Below are positions 17,762 to 24,280 of a stretch of 64,000 nt of DNA, piece after piece. This DNA comes from Microbacterium hominis NBRC 15708 (lineage in GTDB: Bacteria; Actinomycetota; Actinomycetes; Actinomycetales; Microbacteriaceae), in assembly GCF_001592125.1 (NCBI RefSeq), contig NZ_BCWI01000004.1:1-64000 (forward strand). Reading direction: 5' to 3'. Below the pieces are notes generated by a model. It was not told where the DNA came from. It did not search any database and worked only from the letters and a program-made list of their open reading frames with translations. A program made the translations under genes and the position numbers. Positions within the stretch are counted from its first letter, which is position 1. The number at the start of each line of letters is the position of its first letter.

Positions 17762-18600
17762 ATGTCGGCGCGGCTGAGCTCGATCGAGTTCGCGGGATTC
17801 TGCATCGATGGCCTGCACTTCGAGCCCGACGGGTCGGAGCGGCATCCGGAGAACACCTACGTCAACGGCAAGACGGGCATCTACGCCGCCACCGCCAACG
17901 ACTCCGTGCGCATCAACGGCATGGGCTTCGTCTACCTCGAGCACGCGCTGGTCATCCACCACGCCGATGCGCTCTCGATCCACGACAACTTCACGGCGGT
18001 CTGCTCGTCTCGGCCAACAACGTCTTCCCGCGCGGAGCCAGCAGCGTGCACCTGCGGTGCGTCACGCGGTCGAACGTGACGGGCAACCGCCTCCACGCGT
18101 TCGCTCCCGGCATGGTCGTGCTCGACGGGGCGAGTGCGGAGAACCTGGTCGCCGCGAACCACTTCCTCCGCGACCAGGAGCCCTGGACGCCGTTCCTCGG
18201 TGCGGGTGGCGGCCGCGACGACGAGTACGGTCTGCTGAGCGTCGAGGGCGACGGCAACTCGCTCATCGCCAACCACTTCTCGACGGTCATCGCGGCGGGC
18301 GACGTCCGTCCCGTCGGCGCGAAGCCCGTGATCATCCGGATCGTCTCCGGGACCGACAACTACGTCGCGAGCACGCACGTGGTTGCGCGCGATCGGGGCG
18401 CCGACGTTGGCGACGACTGCGTCGCGGCACAGGTCGACGCGCTGCTGTCGGCGCGCACCGCGCAGGATCTCGCCGTCATCACGGTCCTCGTCGAGCCGGG
18501 CTCGGTGCGCAACACCGTGCTCGACGCGGGAACGACGGCCCAGCTCGTCGTCGACTGCGCGGCGAACGCCGTGCGGCCCACGCCCGAGGTCGGTGTGTAG
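17762..18600 (+). pseudogene. Decayed inulin fructotransferase (difructose-anhydride forming)
   Basis: Two frames together encode a beta-helix protein strongly resembling inulin fructotransferases (GH91; EC 4.2.2.17/18), which convert inulin to difructose anhydrides. The first part reads LSSIEFAGFCIDGLHF, YVNGKTGIYAA, GMGFVYLEHAL, ADALSIHDNF; the second reads GLLVSANNVFPRGASS, NRLHAFAPGMVVL, NHFLRDQEPWTPFLG and runs to a natural-looking end at 18600. Two lesions are visible. The N-terminal ~150 residues of the family are absent, since the coding match starts just after the divergent gene's promoter. Around 17995-18000 an out-of-frame deletion joins DNFTA directly to GGLLV, removing roughly 35 residues (ECGNCVEL-type segment) in which I believe an active-site acid lies. 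No functional enzyme can be made. The family assignment is from memory of characterised sequences. Confidence 0.72.
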
Positions 18601-18628
18601 CCGGGAGGCCCCGGCGACGCCCGAGGCG

Positions 18629-18838
18629 TCAGGCGGTTGCCGCGTTGTCGCGATTCTGCTGCGCAGCCCGCAGGCTCTCGACCAGCGGTTCGTGGACGGG
18701 GTTCATGAAGATCACCGGGATGCTGCGGCTCATACTGAACAGGTAGCTGTCAGCGGTGACAGCCGAGGTGAAGCGGACCGTGATGTCGGGGTGCTCCGTC
18801 ATCAGACGGGCCACCCGCTCGGCGACGCGTTCGGCCAT
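18629..18838 (-). CDS. Small hypothetical protein
   Basis: 69 residues from the ATG at 18838 (MAERVAERVARLMTEHPDITV...). It has an amphipathic N-terminal helix, then a beta-rich part (VRFTSAVTADSYLFSMS, IPVIFMNPVHEPLVESLR). No membrane segment or signal is seen. The frame is open further upstream, but that extension has no start with a ribosome site and looks non-coding. It lies downstream of the inulin fructotransferase remnant, transcribed toward it. The family is not recognised. Confidence 0.5.
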   Translation of the reverse strand: MAERVAERVARLMTEHPDITVRFTSAVTADSYLFSMSRSIPVIFMNPVHEPLVESLRAAQQNRDNAATA

Positions 18839-19002
18839 GGGGCACTTTCCGGGTGGGGGTAAGAAGGATATCAGTCGGGCGCCGCCCGTCTCGGAGGGGG
18901 CACGCACCCGCGCCGTGGTCATAGCTCGGGCCGAGCCCAGGAACCGTCGCGGCGGGTTCGCAGCAGAGCGACCGGAGTGACCGCTCGTGACACGATCGGT
19001 GC

Positions 19003-19497
19003 ATGGCATTCGTGATCCGAGAGCCCCAGCCCGCGGATGCGGCGGCCATCGCCGAGCTCCACGTCGCGACGTGGAAGGAGGCTTACGCGCATCTGCTGCC
19101 CGACGGCTACTTCTCGGCGGAGTACGTCGACAGGCGGCACCGGATGTGGCGTCAGGTGCTGGCGGAGCGGCGGGATGGCATGGTCATCCGTGTGGCCGAG
19201 GTCGGTGAAGACATCGTCGGGTTCGCGTGGGTCGGCCCCGGCGAGGGTCTGGACGGCGAGGAGCCGCCTCGGGACCGCCTGCTCTACGCGATCTATGTGC
19301 TGGCATCGCAGTATGGGACGGGTGTCGGGCAGGCGCTCTTGGACGAGACGCTCGGGACCGCGCCCGCCATGCTGTGGGTCGCGAAGGAGAATCCCCGCGC
19401 GACGGCGTTCTACCTGCGCAACGGCTTCCACTTCGACGGGACGGAGCAGCGCGATCCGCACGCCCCGCTGATCACGGATGCGCGCATGGTGAGATAG
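19003..19497 (+). CDS. GNAT family N-acetyltransferase
   Basis: 164 residues. It has a GNAT fold with the N-terminal IREPQPADAAAIAELHVATWKEAY, the acetyl-CoA loop region YVLASQYGTGVGQALLD (Q/R-x-x-G-x-G/A type) and a C-terminal NPRATAFYLRNGFHFDG, the usual last helix and strand. Such enzymes move an acetyl group from acetyl-CoA to a small-molecule or protein amine; the acceptor is unknown. The ATG at 19003 follows a -10-like CACGAT by only 6 bases, consistent with a leaderless transcript. It converges with the methyltransferase gene (8 bases between stops). Confidence 0.85.
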   Translation: MAFVIREPQPADAAAIAELHVATWKEAYAHLLPDGYFSAEYVDRRHRMWRQVLAERRDGMVIRVAEVGEDIVGFAWVGPGEGLDGEEPPRDRLLYAIYVLASQYGTGVGQALLDETLGTAPAMLWVAKENPRATAFYLRNGFHFDGTEQRDPHAPLITDARMVR

Positions 19498-19505
19498 CGA
19501 CCACC

Positions 19506-20105
19506 TCAGCGCGCGCGACGCTCGCAGAGGATGGCGCCGACGTCGCGGCGGCCTCGCTCGGTTCGCCGGTGCGTCTCGATGACGTCGAATCCCGCGGCGT
19601 CGAGCACCGTGATCAGTTCGCCTGCGGGCCAGCGGTACGCGCGAACGACGGCATGATCGAACGGCTCGACCTCGGCGCCGTCGAAGTGGCCGAGCAGCAC
19701 AGTGCCGCCGGGCCGCAGCACTCGCGCGAACTCGAGCAGCGGGATGCTGATCCGCGACGGCTCGTGATGAATCGTCGAGAACCAGGACAGGATGCCGCCG
19801 AAGGCGTCGTCGGGTTCGTCGATCGCGTCGATGCTCCCCGTGTCGAACCTGGCCGACGGGTATCGCGTTCGAGCTCTGTCGAGGAAGTCCGGGACGATAT
19901 CGATGCCCTGCACTTCGACACCGCGACGGTGGAGGTAGTCGGTCCAATGACCCGGTCCGGATCCTGCGTCGAGAACTCGGCCGGAGACCTTGCTCGCCCA
20001 CGTGTCGACGAGTTGCCTGTCGCTCGGATGCACTGCATCCATGGATCCGAGAGCATCGGAGTATTCGGCGGCGCGTGCGGCGTACGCGGCTTGCACATCG
20101 GTCAT
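19506..20105 (-). CDS. Class I SAM-dependent methyltransferase
   Basis: 199 residues. Motif I is RVLDAGSGPGHWTDYL, followed by the acidic end of strand 2 (EVQGIDIVPDFL) and LRPGGTVLLGHF of motif III, the standard Rossmann methyltransferase order of UbiE/type-11 enzymes. The N-terminus AYAARAAEYSDALGS is the common cap helix. It transfers methyl from S-adenosylmethionine to an unknown substrate. A single gene, it ends against the GNAT gene; upstream is the remnant tRNA region. Confidence 0.87.
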   Translation of the reverse strand: MTDVQAAYAARAAEYSDALGSMDAVHPSDRQLVDTWASKVSGRVLDAGSGPGHWTDYLHRRGVEVQGIDIVPDFLDRARTRYPSARFDTGSIDAIDEPDDAFGGILSWFSTIHHEPSRISIPLLEFARVLRPGGTVLLGHFDGAEVEPFDHAVVRAYRWPAGELITVLDAAGFDVIETHRRTERGRRDVGAILCERRAR

Positions 20106-20341
20106 CCGAAGAGGCTATCGATGTGGTCTCGGTGGTCCACTCGGCGCCCGAAATTCGGGGCCGACCGTCCTCAGCCGACGAAGGCACGAGCGAATCGGCA
20201 TCCCTCCGGGGCGTTCCGGCTCGCTGCGCTCGCTCGACGACCGGAAGAGCGGACCCCACTCCTCACCAGCCCAAATCAACCCCCCCCCCGCCATATAGAA
20301 GCAGGCGAGGGTTTCTGGGACCGTTGTAACGACGGTCCGCG
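20106..20341. other. Intergenic region with decayed repeat and duplicated terminator
   Basis: No gene is seen. A degenerate copy of the dispersed repeat lies at ~20211-20243 (GCTCGCTGCGCTCGCTCGACGACCGG). From 20286 onward the sequence duplicates the region downstream of tRNA-Phe (23611 onward), including its terminator hairpin. Confidence 0.6.
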
Positions 20342-20384
20342 TGGCTCCGACGGGGATCGATCCCGTGACCTCATGATATTCAGT
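20286..20384. repeat. att-like direct repeat, distal copy (tRNA-Phe 3' half)
   Basis: This 99-base stretch matches 23611-23710 with six substitutions and one single-base gap. It contains the trailing hairpin region and, at 20342-20384, the 3' half of a minus-strand tRNA-Phe from the anticodon loop to the discriminator base. The 5' half of the tRNA is missing. An intact tRNA at one end and a 3'-half fragment at the other is the standard footprint of integration into a tRNA 3' end. Confidence 0.8.
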
Positions 20385-20527
20385 TGTCCGACATGGGCTT
20401 TGGGTGTCGGTTGATGCTCGATTGCCGCGTGATTCCGCGGAAGTCGCGCTCGTTGGCTATGGCTGGTCGCGGGTGGTTTCAGCCGGCTTTCCGGCCCGGG
20501 GTCGGCCCGCGGGGGATACCCGCAGCG

Positions 20528-21031
20528 TCATGCACGTGGATCTAGCTCGGTGACGATCCAATCGCTCAGCTCGAGCGCGACTTCAGCGAGATCCAAGGCT
20601 TTTCTGCGGCGCACCGTTTCACTCTGACCATGTGCGATCTTGTTCCTGCGATCCACTAGGAACGCCAGTTCTCGGCGCAATCGCTGGTCGTCTTCCTCGA
20701 TCTTGTTCTCGAATCTGTCTGCGCGCGCCCCATCGAGTCGACGTAGAGTCTGGCTTATGCGCTCAGGTGAGGGGTTGGCGCCGCGGAAGAACTGCCCGCG
20801 GACATATGCGCCGACTTCTGGACTCGACTTGCTCTCGGCGAACGCGCAGAAGGATTCGTCGAACGTGAATTCGAGATGGCCGCAGGATCGAACCACGAGG
20901 AATCGCGTCATCGCCTGCTCTGTCTCGGTGGAGACTCCCGTCTCGAGGCCATTCACCTCGTCCCGCAACTCGGTCAGCTTCGAACGCGAGCCGCTCAGGA
21001 CGTGGGACGGCCAAGAACCAGGCCATGCCAT
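20528..21031 (-). CDS. HEPN-domain protein (MAE_28990/MAE_18760-like), putative RNase partner
   Basis: 167 residues from the ATG at 21031, which overlaps the DUF262 stop by one base (TGATG); a TTG one codon earlier is also possible. The protein is largely helical. Near the C-terminus it has RRNKIAHGQSE, the R-x4-H signature of HEPN domains, which are often metal-independent RNases in defence and toxin systems. The middle (LVVRSCGHLEFTFDESFCAFAE) resembles the family named after Microcystis MAE_28990/MAE_18760, which I recall being linked to DUF262 proteins in comparative surveys. Overlap with the DUF262 gene implies matched production. RNase activity is inferred, not shown. Confidence 0.72.
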   Translation of the reverse strand: MAWPGSWPSHVLSGSRSKLTELRDEVNGLETGVSTETEQAMTRFLVVRSCGHLEFTFDESFCAFAESKSSPEVGAYVRGQFFRGANPSPERISQTLRRLDGARADRFENKIEEDDQRLRRELAFLVDRRNKIAHGQSETVRRRKALDLAEVALELSDWIVTELDPRA

Positions 21032-22170
21032 CAATACCGACCGAAGATCTCGCTGGCGATACGGACTCGAGCCTGCACGACCAGTTCGTCCGCCGTCGAT
21101 CGAGTTGTCGCAGCGTCAAAGTCATCGTTTGACATCAGCTCCGAGACAGCCGCGGTAACGGCCGCTGCGTCAATGTCTGCTCCCTGCAGTCTGCGCATCA
21201 GTCCCACGAAGACCGCCTCGCTCTGTGCGGCGTTAACCTGTCCGGACTTCTTGCGAAGGGCGCCGGCGCCGGGACCATCCGCGAGTAGATCGGCAGCCTT
21301 CTGAAACAGCACTGACGCCGCCGAGACGGACTCATCCATTGCTCGGTGTTCCCCTGCGAAGTCGTTGAGGAACCCCTTGAGGGGACGGGAGTAAGACTCG
21401 AGGTCAAGGAACAGCGCGAGCACTCGCAGGATCAGTTCCTGATCGCGGAGTCGAGGATTCTTCCTCTGGGTGTATAGGTGACGCCACGACTCGAGACTGT
21501 TCAGCCTCTCCAGCTCGGCGATTAGGGCTCCCGCATAGAGCGCGACTCGGATCTCATGCGGCGTGAGCTGCGTGCCGCCAGAGTTCAACCTCTCGAAGAT
21601 TTGATAGACCGCCTCGAGCGAGCCCGCTGAGCCGTCTGTGCTCACAACCGTGGCCTGGAGGAATGCGTCGTCGAGTGTTCGCCGGAGTGGGTCGGGAAGG
21701 CTGTCGTAGGTTAGGTCCTTGAACTCCTCCGCTACGTTCACGAGCGCAAAAACTCGGCCGTCGTGAACGCCCTTCTTGAACGCTTGGAGAGTTCGGAGGC
21801 GCTGTTGCCCATCCAAAACGAGGTAGCGCTTGTCCGTCTGTTGGCGAACGAGGAAAAGGCCAGGAATGGGGTAGCCGAGAAGCAAGGATTCGATGAAGCG
21901 GTCCATCTGCTTCCGAGTCCAAACGAAGCCGCGCTGAAACCCCGCAGTCTCCAACAGTTCATCCTCGACGCCAAAGCTCGGTACGACGATATCGCCCTTG
22001 TTTAGCCGTCGTACGAGTCCGTCGACGTCGAAATCCTGTCCCGAGTAGCTGATGGGGGTAACTGTCGTCTCAGCTGTTTCGAGGTCGTCGAACTCCTCGG
22101 GAGTGAGGAGCAGGTCCTCGTCGGGAAGTCGCCCTTTGACGACCTGATCATCTGTCATGCGGCCGAGCAT
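21031..22170 (-). CDS. DUF262 (GmrS/ParB-like nucleotidase) protein
   Basis: 379 residues from the ATG at 22170; a second ATG at 22158 is equally plausible and neither has a strong ribosome site. The DUF262 core is evident: VPSFGVEDELLETAGFQRGFVWTRKQMDRFIESLLLGYPIPG, then YLVLDGQQRLRTLQAF with the D-G-Q-Q-R catalytic motif of ParB/Srx-fold NTPases, and FERLNSGGTQLTPHEIR. In GmrSD-type restriction systems a DUF262 domain couples NTP hydrolysis to a nuclease. Here the DUF1524 HNH domain is absent, the remaining ~170 residues being helical, and the nuclease role may instead lie in the HEPN gene overlapping the 3' end. Codon use is less G/C-biased than in the core genes. Confidence 0.8.
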   Translation of the reverse strand: MLGRMTDDQVVKGRLPDEDLLLTPEEFDDLETAETTVTPISYSGQDFDVDGLVRRLNKGDIVVPSFGVEDELLETAGFQRGFVWTRKQMDRFIESLLLGYPIPGLFLVRQQTDKRYLVLDGQQRLRTLQAFKKGVHDGRVFALVNVAEEFKDLTYDSLPDPLRRTLDDAFLQATVVSTDGSAGSLEAVYQIFERLNSGGTQLTPHEIRVALYAGALIAELERLNSLESWRHLYTQRKNPRLRDQELILRVLALFLDLESYSRPLKGFLNDFAGEHRAMDESVSAASVLFQKAADLLADGPGAGALRKKSGQVNAAQSEAVFVGLMRRLQGADIDAAAVTAAVSELMSNDDFDAATTRSTADELVVQARVRIASEIFGRY

Positions 22171-22663
22171 ACCGGGGCACGCCTGGTCGGCCACGAGATT
22201 ATGGAGCGCCCTCCTCGTGAAAGCCACCGCGGGGTTCAGTCGCTCGACGCGATCGAACCCGTGACTGAAGCGCCCTGGGTCTGATGGGACTCGCGTATGC
22301 AGACCGCGATGGGCATCGTGAGGCGAGCGGCCGAGGGAGAGATCGATCACGACGAGCGGGTCCGCATCCTCAAGGCCTGGCACTACGAGCCGCTGTCCAA
22401 GACAACTGGGCTCGCCGATGACTGACAGATCGCGCCGAACAGCTTCGACGCGACCGAGTTCGCGTACATGTCGCTTGAGCTGCTGACTGATGAGGACTAC
22501 GCCGAAATTCTCGGAAACGGATGACCGCTGGGGGTCGTGCGCCGCTGGTAGTCGTCGCGGGAGGGAGCTAGGTGGAGAAGTGCGAGTGGCATCCGGGGCA
22601 TCTCACTCCTCGAGCGCAGCTTTACGATCGAATCGGTCGCGGCGATGCCGATACTGTTCTGAT
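22171..22663. other. Intergenic region between divergent island genes with an interrupted 75-codon frame
   Basis: This holds the divergent promoters of the DUF262 operon and the Doc gene. A plus-strand frame from ATG 22297 runs 42 codons to a TGA at 22423-22425 and continues in the same frame (QIAPNSFDATEFAYM, SLELLTDEDYAEILGNG) to TGA 22522-22524. One TGG-to-TGA change would account for the interruption. The product is not recognised; it may be a dead small gene, possibly an antitoxin. Confidence 0.35.
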
Positions 22664-23419
22664 GTGGAGTACCTAACTGATGACGAGCTGATGACGATCC
22701 GTCGTCGCCTTGCGACGGGTGAGATTGCAGCACTCGATTTCGGGGCAACCGATCCCCTACGGCCGAACGCGTTGGCAAGTGCAGTCGCACGCCAGACTGC
22801 TGGGATGGGCTCGTTCAAGAAGTACACCTCCGTGCCCCAAGTGGCCGCGACGCTCTTCTATGGTCTTGCTCTGAATCACCCGTTCGAGAACGGCAACAAA
22901 CGTACAGCACTGGTAGCCATGCTCGTGTTCCTGCAACAGAACCGCACGCTGTTGGTCGACACTTCGGAAGATGACCTCTACGACATGGCGACTCAAGTCG
23001 CTGCGCACGACTTCATCCTTCCCGACGGTCAGGAGCGCTCATCGGACTCGGAGGTCGCGGGTATCGCGGATTGGCTCGAGTCGCGCACCCGACCGCTTGT
23101 TCGTGGAGACAAGTCGATGATGTTCCAGGAACTTCGCGCGCAACTTGAATCGCAGGGGTGCGAGTTTGCCGCACCGGGTCGGAACTACATCAAGGTCTAC
23201 CGTCAGACCCGTGAGGGGCGGTTCTCTGCAAGGCTGGGGTATCCGAGGGCAAACTTCAACGTGGGGGTACGTGACGTCAAGCGTGTCCGCAGGCAACTGC
23301 GCTTCGACGAGCTCCACGGGATCGATTCCGGCGCTTTCTACGATGACGATGTCGAGGCTGTCGTTGACCACTTCGTGAACACCTACCGACAGGTGCTCGA
23401 CCGACTTGCGCTGACGTAG
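22664..23419 (+). CDS. Doc/Fic-family protein with C-terminal HicA-like extension
   Basis: 251 residues from GTG 22664, chosen because Doc proteins usually begin Mx(Y/F)LTxEEL and here the sequence is VEYLTDDELMTIRRRL; the longer frame to 22490 has unlike, low-complexity sequence. The Fic/Doc motif is HPFENGNKRTAL (residues ~72-83), the GNK form of Doc kinases that inactivate EF-Tu by phosphorylation. Doc proteins are normally ~125 residues; here a second domain follows at ~150-251 (MMFQELRAQLESQGCEFAAPGRNYIKVYR...) shaped like the HicA/YcfA dsRNA-binding fold, but without the usual GSHH histidine (GRNY instead). No Phd-type antitoxin lies upstream. The target and whether it is toxic are unknown. 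Confidence 0.72.
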   Translation: MEYLTDDELMTIRRRLATGEIAALDFGATDPLRPNALASAVARQTAGMGSFKKYTSVPQVAATLFYGLALNHPFENGNKRTALVAMLVFLQQNRTLLVDTSEDDLYDMATQVAAHDFILPDGQERSSDSEVAGIADWLESRTRPLVRGDKSMMFQELRAQLESQGCEFAAPGRNYIKVYRQTREGRFSARLGYPRANFNVGVRDVKRVRRQLRFDELHGIDSGAFYDDDVEAVVDHFVNTYRQVLDRLALT

Positions 23420-23605
23420 CTCCCCTCGATCGATCGGTTTCGGGTCACAACCGGCCCCAGACCGGCCCAGGCTTCCGACGGGGCCCACAGTATGGCATCT
23501 GCCACAGCTGTCTCGACTCGCTTCGCTCGCTCAGGGACCGAGCCGTCGGCGGGCTCGGGGATCCAGTGCTTCCGAAGTGGGAAACTGCCCCCAACAGCTC
23601 AAAGC
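23420..23605. other. Intergenic region right of the Doc gene
   Basis: Non-coding. A decayed copy of the dispersed repeat sits at ~23511-23541 (TCGACTCGCTTCGCTCGCTC). Beyond it begins the trailing terminator of tRNA-Phe. Confidence 0.5.
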
Positions 23606-23640
23606 AAAACCCCCGCCATGTAGAAGCTAGGCGAGGGTTT
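23606..23640 (-). terminator. Terminator downstream of tRNA-Phe
   Basis: On the minus strand AAACCCTCGCC and GGCGGGGGTTTT form a hairpin around a 12-base loop and end in a T run, a classical intrinsic terminator just past the tRNA 3' end. The same structure is partly preserved in the left att-like copy. Confidence 0.7.
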
Positions 23641-23710
23641 CTGGGACCGTTGTAACGACGGTCCGTGTGGCTCCGACGGGCGTCGATCCCGTGACCTCAC
23701 GATTTTCAGT
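23611..23710. repeat. att-like direct repeat, tRNA-proximal copy
   Basis: This matches 20286-20384 at about 93% and spans the trailing region and the 3' half of the intact tRNA-Phe. The crossover presumably lies in the T-arm to anticodon-loop portion. Confidence 0.78.
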
Positions 23711-23740
23711 CGTGCGCTCTACCAACTGAGCTACAGAGCC
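23668..23740 (-). tRNA. tRNA-Phe (GAA)
   Basis: 73 bases. The acceptor stem is GGCTCTG/CGGAGCC with discriminator A, the anticodon loop CTGAAAA is closed by CACGA/TCGTG, and the T-arm is normal. CCA is not encoded. It is the last of three clustered tRNAs and the insertion target of the island to its left. Confidence 0.96.
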
Positions 23741-23822
23741 GCGCGGCACGCGCTGTACAGAACCTGCCGCGTCCTACGCGAAGGGCCCTCGATCTCGAAA
23801 GAAAAGGGCCCGTCGCTCGGAG

Positions 23823-23896
23823 CGACCCTGACGGGACTTGAACCCGCGACCTCCGCCGTGACAGGGCGGCACGCTAACCAACTGCGCTACAGGGCC
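23823..23896 (-). tRNA. tRNA-Asp (GTC)
   Basis: 74 bases. The acceptor stem is GGCCCTG/CAGGGTC with discriminator G, and the anticodon loop CTGTCAC is closed by CCGCC/GGCGG. It is the middle gene of the Glu-Asp-Phe cluster, probably co-transcribed. Confidence 0.96.
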
Positions 23897-23923
23897 ATAC
23901 GTATTCAGTTGTGTGTCGGAGAG

Positions 23924-23996
23924 TGACCCCAACGGGATTCGAACCCGTGCTACCGCCGTGAAAGGGCGGCGTCCTAGGCCGCTAAACGATGGGGCC
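23924..23996 (-). tRNA. tRNA-Glu (TTC)
   Basis: 73 bases. The acceptor stem is GGCCCCA/TGGGGTC with discriminator A, and the anticodon loop CTTTCAC is closed by CCGCC/GGCGG. It is the first gene of the cluster on the minus strand. Confidence 0.96.
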
Positions 23997-24280
23997 GAGC
24001 GAACCCGAGGGCTCATTCTTACCGACGCTCAAGCATACGAGATCCCTCCCCAAATCGGAAATCGAGGGCGTGGGATGCCGTGGCGCGCCCCCTCCGCGGG
24101 GGAGGATGGCGGCATCCGCATCCGTCGCGCGCAGGCACGTCGCCGCTGGTCGCGGCCGGATTCGCTCCCCTCGGGGCGTCGAAGAAACCCTTGGGCGAAT
24201 GTGACGAATGTTGTTAGTGTGACGTGTGTTGCCATCGCAGGATGGCGGGGGTCGACGCGCGTGAATGACGGAGGTTCGAG

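Larger units (their letters stand above)
20342..23667. mobile_element. Small genomic island inserted at tRNA-Phe
   Basis: The ~3.3-kb segment is bounded by the tRNA-Phe 3'-half fragment on the left and the intact tRNA-Phe on the right. Its genes are visibly more A/T-rich and use codons (AGA, ATA, TTA-containing stretches) rare in the flanking core. Contents are a DUF262 + HEPN pair (minus strand), an interrupted 75-codon frame, and a Doc/Fic protein with a C-terminal extension (plus strand). There is no integrase, transposase or replication gene, so it is either a remnant or an element moved in trans. The 93% identity of the flanking copies suggests the insertion is not very recent. Confidence 0.7.

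Noticed and set aside
20342..20384. A second tRNA gene
   Set aside because: Only the 3' half of tRNA-Phe is present, with two changes in the anticodon stem-loop part. It is an insertion footprint, not a functional tRNA.
22490..22663. N-terminal extension of the Doc protein to ATG 22490
   Set aside because: The extension is Ser/Arg-rich and unlike any Doc; the family start pattern begins at GTG 22664.
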